A stretch of 54,341 nt of DNA, taken from the NCBI GenBank assembly GCA_002085155.1, contig NASX01000031.1, positions 1-54,341 on the forward strand, read 5' to 3'. The notes under the pieces were generated by a model, which saw only the letters and a program-made list of their open reading frames with translations, made no database searches and had not been told where the DNA came from. Made by a program: the position numbers and the translations under genes. The stretch's first letter is position 1. The number at the start of each line of letters is the position of its first letter. This document shows, piece by piece, positions 33,475 to 42,878 of the stretch. This stretch comes from Sorangiineae bacterium NIC37A_2. Lineage in GTDB: Bacteria; Myxococcota_A; Polyangia; Polyangiales; Polyangiaceae.

Positions 33475-35139
33475 ATGAGCCGGAAGAGGGTTGGGCAACA
33501 CGCAAGCTCCGAACTGCGGAGACGACGTAACAGCACAACTCGACCTCTCACGCACTCTCTCCTTTTCGTCGCAGCGATCTCCTGTGGCGGAAGGACTTCG
33601 GTCAGCGACCTCGAGCTCACTGACGTCGAGGGCGACGTTGGAACGGGGGCGAATGCCGGCACGGGGGCTCGCACCGGCGCGAGCAGCGGGGGCCAAAGTT
33701 CGGGAGGGGGCAGTGGAGGCACGCTCGTCGGCGGGTCCGGGGGCACATCGGCGGGAGGCTCAGGCGGCGCTGTCGGAGGCGCGGGAGGGAACCACGCGGG
33801 AGGCTCAGGCGGCGCACTTGCAGGTGGCACGGGCGGCATCCTCGTCGGTGGCTCCGGAGGAGGCGGCGACTTTGCGGGAGGTGCGCCCGCCGGAGGTCAA
33901 GGCGGAGGAGACAACGAGCCCAACTGCCCATTCGGGAGCTGGTTCAACGGAGCGGTTTGTGAGGAGTGGACACAGTGTCAGCCGGGTGAGTACGTCGAGT
34001 ACTTCGGGTCCAAGAGGTTCGACAGGACCTGTGCGCCGTGCCCTCCCGAAGGCTATACGTCCACAGAGAACGCCGGTGCTTGTCGCTATAATGGCTGTGA
34101 GTTCTCCGAAGTCGTCGTCACGCCTGGCTCGTCGACCGCGCCCGCCGAGTGCGCGCCGCGGCCTGGATTTTTCCCCATCGCCCCGGGCAACTCGTACCTC
34201 CTGGGGTTCGCGACCTCAGGAACACGCGTCTACGCGGCGCTCGCCAGCTCCACCGAGGCCCAGTTTCACGGCTTCGAAGGCGAAGTTTCCCTGGAGCCGC
34301 TGCGCTATTCCCTCGAAGGCCAACAGGAGCCGAATGCCTTCGCGATCGCGCCCGACGGCACGTTCTACCTGAGTGGCTTCGATCCACTCCTCTCGGGCCG
34401 AGTCTGGCTCGACGCCATCGCCCCCGATGCCTCGAGTGCCCTCCGAATCGCGGTCACGGACGCGTCCTATTCGGGTCGAACTGGCCTGGTTTCAACGCCG
34501 TCGCACTGGATCCACTGGCACACTGAGTACGATGATTCAGGGTACGAAGTGGTGATTCGGGCGAGAACACACGCCCACGTCCTGGTCGGCGAAACCCGTA
34601 TCGCTGACTCGGATTTCTTTCACGTCTCAGCGTCGAGCGCGGATCAGATCTTCCTGCTCCTCTCGGACACGACTCAACAGCTGTATCGTCTTGTCGACCT
34701 CACGCTGCCGCTCCAGAAGGTCCCCCTTCCAGGGACCTTCTTCCCCACGTTCAGCACGGCCACCAGCGCGGGGGAAGCCTACGCTGTAGGACTCCGCTGG
34801 GCCGATGAGCACACCGTTGAAGTTTATCAGGTCGGCTCCGACGGTTCGGTCACCGAACACTTCGAACACCGTTTCGAAGAATACGCCGCCGAACCTGTGA
34901 CCGCCGCGGTCGACCCGGGACGAGCGCTCTACATTCTGTGCTCGTCTTGGATCCCGAGCTATTTCCCGCGGAACAAGCTCCATCTTCTGCGCTTTGACCT
35001 GCTCACGGGCGAGTCGACGGTCGAAGAGCTCGGCGGTGGCACAGAGGACTGGGCGGGCTACTTGGGCGTCACCACCGACGGTTCGGTTTACATCGCAGGC
35101 GGCACCGCGTCTTTTTACTTCGTGAGGAAGGTCCACTAA
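33475..35139 (+). CDS. Gly/Ser-linker lipoprotein, paralog 1
   Basis: This 554-residue precursor has lipobox AISC (Cys 37). Residues about 60-145 are a GGSGGT-type linker. A Cys-rich module (about 150-215, eight Cys, with CQPGEYV and CPPEGYTSTENAGAC) resembles the TNFR/Eph-receptor-like Cys modules found in many myxobacterial surface proteins. The remaining 340 residues have a repeating strand pattern (DGTFYLSG, DGSVYIAGG) like a beta-propeller. It is the first of three adjacent paralogs with the same domain order. The strong SD (GGGAG) and the gap before it suggest the promoter lies at 33335-33474. Confidence 0.87.
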   Translation: MSRKRVGQHASSELRRRRNSTTRPLTHSLLFVAAISCGGRTSVSDLELTDVEGDVGTGANAGTGARTGASSGGQSSGGGSGGTLVGGSGGTSAGGSGGAVGGAGGNHAGGSGGALAGGTGGILVGGSGGGGDFAGGAPAGGQGGGDNEPNCPFGSWFNGAVCEEWTQCQPGEYVEYFGSKRFDRTCAPCPPEGYTSTENAGACRYNGCEFSEVVVTPGSSTAPAECAPRPGFFPIAPGNSYLLGFATSGTRVYAALASSTEAQFHGFEGEVSLEPLRYSLEGQQEPNAFAIAPDGTFYLSGFDPLLSGRVWLDAIAPDASSALRIAVTDASYSGRTGLVSTPSHWIHWHTEYDDSGYEVVIRARTHAHVLVGETRIADSDFFHVSASSADQIFLLLSDTTQQLYRLVDLTLPLQKVPLPGTFFPTFSTATSAGEAYAVGLRWADEHTVEVYQVGSDGSVTEHFEHRFEEYAAEPVTAAVDPGRALYILCSSWIPSYFPRNKLHLLRFDLLTGESTVEELGGGTEDWAGYLGVTTDGSVYIAGGTASFYFVRKVH

Positions 35140-35163
35140 CGGCCGGAGTTTCTGGAGCAACTG

Positions 35164-36729
35164 ATGCGAGCCGAACGACACCGCTCGATCCTATCCGTGA
35201 CACGTCGCCGTCCGAGCACTCGACTGCTCATTCCCGCGCTCCTCTACCTCCTGGCGGTCTCGTGCATAGACCGAAGCTCGAGTGAAGATCTCGATCCTCC
35301 TCTTCTGCCCAATGGTGGAGCAGCAGGCGAGGGCCCTTTGCACGCGGGCGGACGTGCAGGCTCAACGAGCGGAGGCAGCGATGATCCAGGAGGCGGCTCA
35401 GGGGGCAGTCTGGCAGGAGGCGCAGGGGGCATTTTCGCAGGAGACTCCGGAGGCGCGCCCGCAGGTGGAGCGCCTGCAGGAGGACAAGGGACCGGCACCG
35501 AGCTCGACTGTGCTGCCGAGACCTGGTTCGACGGAGAGGTCTGTCAGCCGCTCAAGCGGTGTCCACCGGGCCAATACGTCACCTACCCCGGGTCCCGCAG
35601 GATGGACAGGGGCTGCTCTCCGTGTCCCCCGTCGACCTATTCCTCCACAGAGAACGCCTCCGACTGCGCCTACTCTGGTTGTGGGATCTCAGAGCTCATC
35701 ATCGCTGCCGGCTCGTCGACCGCTCCTGCCGAGTGCGCCCCGAACCCGGACTTTATTCCCCTCGACTTGGACGACTCGTCGCTCATTGGCCTCGCAGCCT
35801 CGGGAGCGCGCCTCTACGCGGCGACGGTGAGCTTCTCTGAAGTCACCTTCCACGGTTTCGAAGGTGGCGCCCCTCTGGACGCACTCACCATCTCGATCGA
35901 AGGGCACCCCATTGCGGGCACCTTCGCCATTGCTCCCGACGAAACCTTTTACTCGAGCAGCCGCGATCCGAACGTTCCCGGCCGGATCTGGCTTGACGTT
36001 GTTACGCGCGACGCCGCGAGCGCCGCTCGCGTCGCCATCACCACCACATCCGCAGATGTCTGGCTGGGCCTGACCTCGACTCCCTCGCACTGGGTCTACT
36101 GGGACACCGAGCACAATGGACTCGGCCACGAAGGCGTGGTTCGAAGCGCGTCGCACTCAGAGCCCGCTGAGGTCGAAACACTCATTCGTCAGACGAACCT
36201 CGTCCACGTCTCGGCGGAGAATATGGATCGGCTCTTCCTCACCGTATCCGAGCCCCCAAGACTCTACCGTTTGCTGGATCTCACGCCTCCTCTCGAGCAA
36301 GTCGCGCTTCCAGCGTCCTTCGTCCCGACTCTGAGCGCAGCCACAGCCACGGGCAAAGCCTACGCGATCGGCCTTTCATCGGATCAGCGCAGCCTCGAAG
36401 CCTATCAGATCGAGTCGAACGGGACCGTCACAGAACACTTCGAACACCGCGTCGATGAATCTTATCCGTACCTCATGACCGGTGCCATCGATCCGGACCG
36501 GGCGCTTTACGTTCTCTTCTACTCGCGAGAGAAAATCTCGCCCGGAAGCTACCGTACGCGCAACACCTATTATCTTTTGCGTTTCGATCTCACCTCGAAA
36601 GACTCGACACTTCTCCACCTCGGGAGCGGGGAGAACTCCTGGATGGAAGCACTCGAAGTCAAAAGCGACGGCTCCGTCTACGTCGCGGGCGTCCATGATG
36701 GCACCCTCTTCGTTCGGAAGGTCTACTAG
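35164..36729 (+). CDS. Gly/Ser-linker lipoprotein, paralog 2
   Basis: This 521-residue precursor has lipobox AVSC (Cys 34). It has the same order as its neighbours: a shorter Gly/Ser linker with Ala/Gly repeats, a Cys-rich module (CPPGQYVTYPG, CPPSTYSSTENASDC), and a propeller-like region closing with DGSVYVAGV. The linker length and composition differ most between paralogs, and the Cys module and propeller are best conserved. It ends one base inside the next start codon (TAGTG), so the third gene is coupled to it. Confidence 0.87.
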   Translation: MRAERHRSILSVTRRRPSTRLLIPALLYLLAVSCIDRSSSEDLDPPLLPNGGAAGEGPLHAGGRAGSTSGGSDDPGGGSGGSLAGGAGGIFAGDSGGAPAGGAPAGGQGTGTELDCAAETWFDGEVCQPLKRCPPGQYVTYPGSRRMDRGCSPCPPSTYSSTENASDCAYSGCGISELIIAAGSSTAPAECAPNPDFIPLDLDDSSLIGLAASGARLYAATVSFSEVTFHGFEGGAPLDALTISIEGHPIAGTFAIAPDETFYSSSRDPNVPGRIWLDVVTRDAASAARVAITTTSADVWLGLTSTPSHWVYWDTEHNGLGHEGVVRSASHSEPAEVETLIRQTNLVHVSAENMDRLFLTVSEPPRLYRLLDLTPPLEQVALPASFVPTLSAATATGKAYAIGLSSDQRSLEAYQIESNGTVTEHFEHRVDESYPYLMTGAIDPDRALYVLFYSREKISPGSYRTRNTYYLLRFDLTSKDSTLLHLGSGENSWMEALEVKSDGSVYVAGVHDGTLFVRKVY

Positions 36730-38393
36730 TGGCTCAGTTCCCCACCGTGCGCGAAAGGCGCTTTCGTTCGATGCCTCCTCCGCCGCCCCGCTCAGGCGGC
36801 GCTCGCCTCCTCACCCCATCGCTGCTCTTTTTTTGGGCGATCGCCTGCGGAAGGACGACCACCGACGGCTTTGACGGGCTCGACGGCCTCGACGGATTGA
36901 GCGGCTCCGGGCCCGGCGGAAACTCATCCCCTGTGGGCGGACGTTCAGCATCGGGCGGCGGTGGAAGAACGGGCTCCGGAGGAGACTCAAGCGCCTTCCC
37001 CGCGGGCGGCTCCAACAGCAACTCCGAAGGAGGCTCGAGCGGCGCTCTCACAGGGGGTGCAGGTGGCGCTCTCACGGGGGGTGCAGGTGGCGCTCTCACG
37101 GGCGGCTCAGGCGGACACTTCTCGGGCGGCGCGCCCTCCGGGGGTCAAAGCGGTGGAGACGGCGAGCCCGAGTGCCCCTACGAGACCTGGTTCAACGGAG
37201 AAGTTTGTGAGCCGAAGAGGCAATGTCAGCCGGGCGAATACGTCACACATCCAGGGAGGAACGACCTCGACAGGAGCTGCGCAACGTGCCCCCCCGGAAG
37301 CTATTCGTCCCAGGACAACGTACCCAATTGCGCCTACGCGGGTTGTGAGATCTCGGAGATCGTCGTTACCCCTGGATCCTCGACCGCGCCCGCCGCGTGC
37401 GCGCCACGTCCCGGCTTTTTCTCCCTGGGCTCAGACGCCCCGTCTTTTGTCGGCTTCGCCGCCACGGGAACGAGGGTCTACGCAGCCACCGCGAACCTCA
37501 CTGAGGCCACCTTCCATGGCTTCGAAGACGGTGTCGCCCTCGAGCCGCTCCACTACTCGATTGAAGGGAAACAGGCTCCCATGGCGTTTGCGGTGGCTCC
37601 CGACGGGACCTTCTACCTGAGCGGGCCCGACCCGATCCTCCCGAACAGGATCTGGCTCGACGCCATCAAAAGCGACGTGTCGAACGCAACTCGAATCCCC
37701 ATCAGCGACACATCCACCGACGGCTCGATTGGCTTGCTCTCGACTCCCTCGCACTGGGTTCACTTTGTCACTGAATCCAATGGCGAAGAGACGGAGCTGG
37801 TGATCCGAGGCGCCTCGCACGCCCACATGACGGCGGGCGAGGCGCGTGTCACTTGGCACAGCTTCTATCACCTCTCGGCGTCGAGCGCCGATCGGCTCTT
37901 CCTCGTCCAATCGGCCCCCTTCAAGTTTCATCGTCTCTTGGATTGGACACTTCCCCTCGAAGCGATCGCGCTTCCAGCGGATTTCGAGCCCACGATCAGC
38001 ACCGCCGGACCCGCAGGGGAAGCCTATGCGGTCGGCTTCAACGGGGACGACCGAAACATCCTCGAAGTTTACGAGATCGACTCTCATGGGTCCCTCACTG
38101 GTCACTTTGAACATCGCTACGAGGACGGCTCTCCTCTCCCGGGGGCCGCGGCGCTCGATCCAGGACGGGCGCTCTACGTCCTCTTCAGCGCGGTCCGGGA
38201 ACCGACGCCGGGACATCAGTGCCGGCGCGATACACACCACCTCGTGCGCTTCGACCTTGTCACGGGAGAGTCGACGATCCTCACGCTCGGCGGCGGGAAC
38301 GACTGGGTCGGGCGCGTGGAGGTCACGAGCGACGGCTCCGTCTATGTCGCTGGCGCCCAAAGGTACGACTATTTCGTTTGGAAGGTCTATTAG
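36729..38393 (+). CDS. Gly/Ser-linker lipoprotein, paralog 3
   Basis: This 554-residue precursor starts with GTG and shares one base with the stop of paralog 2; an in-frame ATG 14 codons in (36771) could be the real start. The lipobox is AIAC (Cys 40). The linker contains a perfect short repeat (GGAGGALTGG, three times). The Cys-rich module (CQPGEYVTHPG, CPPGSYSSQDN) and the propeller-like region (closing DGSVYVAGA) match its neighbours. The three genes form one transcription unit, so their products may assemble together or be alternative surface receptors. Confidence 0.86.
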   Translation: MAQFPTVRERRFRSMPPPPPRSGGARLLTPSLLFFWAIACGRTTTDGFDGLDGLDGLSGSGPGGNSSPVGGRSASGGGGRTGSGGDSSAFPAGGSNSNSEGGSSGALTGGAGGALTGGAGGALTGGSGGHFSGGAPSGGQSGGDGEPECPYETWFNGEVCEPKRQCQPGEYVTHPGRNDLDRSCATCPPGSYSSQDNVPNCAYAGCEISEIVVTPGSSTAPAACAPRPGFFSLGSDAPSFVGFAATGTRVYAATANLTEATFHGFEDGVALEPLHYSIEGKQAPMAFAVAPDGTFYLSGPDPILPNRIWLDAIKSDVSNATRIPISDTSTDGSIGLLSTPSHWVHFVTESNGEETELVIRGASHAHMTAGEARVTWHSFYHLSASSADRLFLVQSAPFKFHRLLDWTLPLEAIALPADFEPTISTAGPAGEAYAVGFNGDDRNILEVYEIDSHGSLTGHFEHRYEDGSPLPGAAALDPGRALYVLFSAVREPTPGHQCRRDTHHLVRFDLVTGESTILTLGGGNDWVGRVEVTSDGSVYVAGAQRYDYFVWKVY

Positions 38394-38428
38394 AGCCCTC
38401 CGGGCGATCCGGAGCACGCCCCTTCAGG

Positions 38429-38453
38429 AGGCGCCGCAGGCCTTAAGGCGCCT
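38429..38453. terminator. Hairpin between convergent lipoprotein genes
   Basis: AGGCGCC, an 11-nt loop and GGCGCCT form a 7-bp perfect stem that overlaps the stop codon of the minus-strand gene. It is placed where both convergent transcripts would end. It has no T-tract on either side. Confidence 0.45.
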
Positions 38454-41034
38454 TCCCCGGGAAACGAAGCTCTGCGCGCCGAATCGTTGGGCCCTCGCGC
38501 CCGTCGGCGGTCGCATAATAAAGAGCGCTGCCGACCAAGATCGGCGAGGCGCCTTCGTGCAGCAGGTCGGTGACCTTGAACATCTCCTCGAGCGCAATCG
38601 CTGGATCGCTCACTCGATCGAGAGAAGGCACCAAGAGCGCGTAGACACGCTGGTCATCCGGATCTTTGGTGAGCACTGCCAAAGAACAGGATCGGTCGTC
38701 GCAATCCGTCGCGAGCCCCATCGCGTGGCCCGGGGCTGCCAAGTCGCGAGGCGCGATCAGGCGCATTCCGAGCCGATCGAACTTGGCGAGCATGGCGCGA
38801 CCTTTCGCGGGCTCTCCCTCGTTATCCGTCGGCGTCTCGAGCCAAGCGAGCCCCGAACCTCGTAAGAAGCGCGGGGAGAATGCGTGGTAGCCGGAGCGCC
38901 TGACGAGCATGGGCTGCGCCCGCGGTACACCGGTACGCCCATCGAAGGCCCCGACGAAAATGCCACCAGAGTGAGAGAGGCGCCCTTCTTCCGTCCGCGC
39001 CGAATAGGCAAAAAGGACCTCATCGCCGACGACCTCTACCTCAAGATCGCTCGGCTCAAGTGCCCCTTCGGTGAGACGTTGTTCCGAGGTGACGGCGCGG
39101 AGCTCTCGGTCGAGGACCACCCCATATACCTCCGGCGTCCCGCTCCGATCGTCGATCCACAGCACGACAAAACCGTCGGAGGTCCGCGCCACGCTCACGT
39201 CGGTCACCTCGGCGCCGATCTTGGTGAGCATCTGCTGGCGCACCTTCTTGCCCGCTTGATCGACGAGCGTGACAAAGACGTGAGGCTTTCCCTGATCGAA
39301 GGCGGCCCAGCCAACGAGCGCACGTCCCTCCTGAAAACTCGACAAGCTGACGCCGCCAGGCGAGCGTGCTCGCAGCGAAATCTCCGCCTCGGAGTGGACC
39401 ATGGGTCCCAAGAGAGCATCCCCAAGTCCCGCGACGCGGGTCGGGGTGAGGAAAGCTTGTTCGGGAGTCATTTTCCCGTCTCTGGCGGGCTTCTTCAGGG
39501 CAACGATCGGCAGGCCAGGATCGAAATAGGTCAGCGAGAGAACAAGCTCATCGCTCCGCGCCGCCTGGTCGCCCGAGATCCTGGCGACATCAAAGTTCGT
39601 GAGCGACGGCAGGCTCTTGATGGGCTCGTCGGCGACGAGCCGGGGCAGCGCCTCGTGTCCGAGCGTCACAGCCGCGCTGGGTCGGCCCGTACCGCGCGGT
39701 TCGACCCAAAACGCCGTGTAAAATTCTTTCGCCGGGCGCGCGGCGAGGAATCGACAGAGATCTTCCGCGCAAGAAAGATCCCAAGCGAGCGTCGCCGGCT
39801 CCAACACACCGGGCACTGTCACCGGGAACGCCTCGGCGCCCGATGCCCCGAGCGCGAGCACCGCGAGCTCGCTCTTCGGCCCCCTGGGCACGTTTGAGCG
39901 CACTCGAGCGAGGACCGTCAGCTGGTCGCCGCGCAGCGTGAACTCAGGGAGCACAGGATCGGGCTCCGCGCTCTCCAGAAAGCCGAGCGGCTCGAGGGCC
40001 CCTCGCTCGTCAAACTTCCCGAAGTATGTGCGCGAGCCAGAGAGGGGATTCAAACTATCCTCATCCCAAACCACCCGCACACTCGCCGCGCTCCCGGCGC
40101 TGAGGAGGTCACGAATGCGCTGATTGCCGCGGCGCGGTGTGAGAGGTTCAGGAGCGCCGGCCGGCGCGAGGTCGCGCGAGAGAGGGAGCCCGAACAGCCG
40201 CGCGACATTGGTGCGGGTGTCTCGCTCCGTGAACACAATGTGACCGCCGGAGTCGTGGAGCACGAAATCGAGCCCGTCGACCTTCCCGCTCATGCGAGCG
40301 AGGGTGATGCGCTCGGCGCCCTTCTCGGTCACTCGCACGATCAAGAGCTCCACGTCGTCTCCTTGGTCTTCGACGAACGCGATACATCCGCCCCCCTGGC
40401 AAGGACGAACCTGCCAAACGAGCGCGCTGTCGCTGAGGGTCAGGGCGTCCAAAGATCGATCGGACAAGACACCGCGAGCGCTCAGCCGAGTGCCGAGCTC
40501 ACGGCGATCGCTCCAGAACACCACCGAAAGGTCGTCTCCGCCGCTCGCCGCCGCCCAACCGATCTGCTTTCCGACCGCGAAAATTCGATCCGCGCGCACG
40601 AGCGCGGCCTCATCGGAGACGACGAACACCTCAAGGGCGCTGTCGGAGCTGCTGCCTCGGCCCACCAAGATCAGCGTATCGTTCCCAAGCCGCGCTCCCG
40701 GCGCCAAAAAAAGCGGCTTCGGCGGGCTCTCAGCGAGCTGCACTGCGCGGCCGAGCGTCCCACCGTGGGAGAGAGGTGCCGCAAACAGCCCACCACTGCG
40801 CTCCCCCGGAACCAACCAATAGGCCAGTCGATCGCGACCTTCGCCGGTCAGGCGTGGCCCGAAAGCGCCCTCGCCGAAAGAGCCTACAACGTGGCCGCGC
40901 TCGGCCTTGCTCCCGCGCGACTCGACGGCAGGCGCTTCGATCCGCGACCTTTGCCCGCCGCCGCCTCCGCACGAAATGAGGCCGAGACCTAAACCGAACA
41001 GCCCACCTCGAAGAAAAAAAGAGCGACGCAGCAA
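38443..41034 (-). CDS. Large lipoprotein with propeller-like repeats
   Basis: This 863-residue precursor starts with TTG at 41034; GGAG lies about 5 bp upstream and no better start exists. The N-terminus RRSFFLRGG, a hydrophobic core, then LISC gives lipobox Cys 22 (the RRSFFLR stretch is reminiscent of, but does not match, a Tat motif). The mature chain is a long run of strands with repeating F/V-x-V-V-F/W-x-D turns and ends in a beta-rich region, suggesting one or two propellers. It is convergent with the three-paralog operon, which is also propeller-like, but sequence similarity between them is not evident. Confidence 0.8.
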   Translation of the reverse strand: MLRRSFFLRGGLFGLGLGLISCGGGGGQRSRIEAPAVESRGSKAERGHVVGSFGEGAFGPRLTGEGRDRLAYWLVPGERSGGLFAAPLSHGGTLGRAVQLAESPPKPLFLAPGARLGNDTLILVGRGSSSDSALEVFVVSDEAALVRADRIFAVGKQIGWAAASGGDDLSVVFWSDRRELGTRLSARGVLSDRSLDALTLSDSALVWQVRPCQGGGCIAFVEDQGDDVELLIVRVTEKGAERITLARMSGKVDGLDFVLHDSGGHIVFTERDTRTNVARLFGLPLSRDLAPAGAPEPLTPRRGNQRIRDLLSAGSAASVRVVWDEDSLNPLSGSRTYFGKFDERGALEPLGFLESAEPDPVLPEFTLRGDQLTVLARVRSNVPRGPKSELAVLALGASGAEAFPVTVPGVLEPATLAWDLSCAEDLCRFLAARPAKEFYTAFWVEPRGTGRPSAAVTLGHEALPRLVADEPIKSLPSLTNFDVARISGDQAARSDELVLSLTYFDPGLPIVALKKPARDGKMTPEQAFLTPTRVAGLGDALLGPMVHSEAEISLRARSPGGVSLSSFQEGRALVGWAAFDQGKPHVFVTLVDQAGKKVRQQMLTKIGAEVTDVSVARTSDGFVVLWIDDRSGTPEVYGVVLDRELRAVTSEQRLTEGALEPSDLEVEVVGDEVLFAYSARTEEGRLSHSGGIFVGAFDGRTGVPRAQPMLVRRSGYHAFSPRFLRGSGLAWLETPTDNEGEPAKGRAMLAKFDRLGMRLIAPRDLAAPGHAMGLATDCDDRSCSLAVLTKDPDDQRVYALLVPSLDRVSDPAIALEEMFKVTDLLHEGASPILVGSALYYATADGREGPTIRRAELRFPGKAP

Positions 41035-41188
41035 GAGAACTCCAGGCCCGAAAAAGTAGCCTCTTCCGAGGCTAGGCCAAGCTTTCCCCCTGTCAAACGA
41101 GCTATTCCCCTAGAGGCGCGCGCGACAGTTCGTTATGCTGCCCGATCGACGGGAGCCGGGGAAGCCCCGCACGCTGCGAAGACTTCAC

Positions 41189-42745
41189 ATGTCGACTCAA
41201 GTTCAGAAGCAACTCACCGCGGCAGCTCTGGTCTTTTGCCCGACCGTTGTTTCCGTCGCTCTCGATCCTACGCGAATGACTCAGGCGCTCGTCGTCGGAG
41301 CGGTCTCAAGCGCCATTGCGTTTTTCGTCAGTGGTCAGCTCGACACCAGACCTCTGACACAACTGCGCACCGCCATCCGGCGCGCCGCCCAAGGACGCGA
41401 GTACGAGCGACCCGCAGCGGACGCTCCGCCGCAGCTCCTCGAGATCTACGACGAGCTCGACGAGCTCATCAGCACCCGCACGGAGAAGTCCGAGGCAACC
41501 GCGGAGGACTCCGAAGTCCTGCGCACCAAGGTGCGCTCGCTGCGAGCCACGCTCGATCGTGAGCTCGAGAGCTCCCGCGACATCACAAGCATCATCCAGA
41601 GGGCCGAAGAAGGCCTCAATCAGGTCTCACTCACCCTGAACAAGCTCCAAGAGACGGCGGGCAGCTCCCACGCCGATATCTCGCATATGTCGATGCTCCA
41701 CGAGCAGGTCTCCGCCAGCATCGGCGAGCTCTCCTTGAGCGTCCGTGAGACGCTTTCCTCGATCGAGGAGATGACCTTCTCGATCCGGGAGGTCGCGACC
41801 AACATCGACGCCCTCTCGCTCACCGCCGAAGAGACGAGCTCGAGCATGAACCAGATGGACGTGTCGATCGACCAGGTCCAGTCCAACGCGAACGAGACCG
41901 CTCGCCTGAGCGAAAATGTGGCTCAGGACGCCGAGCTCGGCGCCGAGGCGATCCTCAAGACGATGGGCGAAATCTATCGCATCAAAGAGAGCAGCCAGGA
42001 GGCCCTCGGCGTCATCAATAACCTCGGTTCCCGCATCGAGGCCATCGGTGAAATCCTGAACGTGATCGATGACGTCGCCGAACAGACCAACCTGCTCGCG
42101 CTGAACGCGGCCATCATCGCCGCCCAGGCCGGAGAACACGGCAAGGGGTTCGCCGTGGTCGCCGAAGAGATCAAAGATCTGGCCGACCGCTCCGGAGCGA
42201 GCACCAAGGAAATCGCGGATCTGATCAAGACCATCCAGCACGAAAGCCGGAACGCGATCGCGGCCGTCGAACAAGGCGCGGAGAATGTCGATCGCGGCGT
42301 CGAGGTGTCGAACGAAGCCGAGCGAGCGCTCAAGAAGATCCTCGAGAGCTCCAAGAAGAGCACGAACATGGTGCGCGCGATCGCCCGCGCGACTGTCGAA
42401 CAAGCCAAGGGCTCAAAGCAGGTCACCGACGCCATCAGCCGGATCGCCGAGACAGTGCAGCAGATCGCCGCCGCTACCGCCCAGCAAGCGCGCGGCAGCG
42501 AGCTCATCATGAAAGGCGGCGAGCGGATGCGCAGCATCGCGCAGGAGGTCGAGCTCTCCACCCAAGAGCAGGCCCGCGGCAGCCAGCGACTCGCCTCGAG
42601 CATCGCCACCATCCACGATCTGACGGGCGAGCTCGCTCAGCACCAGCGCGTCTACTCCGAGAGCAGCAGCACCGCGCTCACCATGGTCGAGGGCTTCGTC
42701 GGCCGCATCAAAGAGCAGACCTCGACTCTCAAAGATCTCCCTTGA
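41189..42745 (+). CDS. Methyl-accepting chemotaxis-type signal transducer
   Basis: This protein of about 518 residues has one or two hydrophobic segments (about 8-55) without a long periplasmic sensor, then a helical linker (about 55-125) and a classic cytoplasmic signalling domain. The signalling tip [29 protein letters not shown] (about 298-330) is the CheA/CheW contact hairpin. Both methylation helices are present. ATG 41189 is preferred because GAAG precedes it; the ATG at 41135 lacks an RBS. It is a membrane-bound receptor in a chemosensory array; no che genes are in the window, so its pathway is elsewhere. Confidence 0.93.
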   Translation: [518 protein letters not shown]

Positions 42746-42783
42746 GGGGACGGCTCCCGCAAAGGAACACCTCACACTGGGCG

Positions 42784-42813
42784 GCGAGACGCAGCGAGAC
42801 GCAGCGAGACGCG
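42784..42813. repeat. Three copies of a 10-bp direct repeat
   Basis: GCGAGACGCA is repeated three times in tandem (the last copy differs at its final base), just after the chemoreceptor stop codon. Confidence 0.8.
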
Positions 42814-42827
42814 CCGCCCGCGCTCGC

Positions 42828-42855
42828 AGAGGGTCCGACCAGCGTCGGACCCTCT
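42828..42855. terminator. Long perfect hairpin, bidirectional terminator
   Basis: A 12-bp perfect stem (AGAGGGTCCGAC paired with GTCGGACCCTCT) with a CAGC loop lies between the convergent chemoreceptor and lipoprotein genes. It lacks a T-tract, but stem length and position favour termination of both. Confidence 0.75.
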
Positions 42856-42878
42856 CCCCCGAAGGACCCCCGCGTCGC

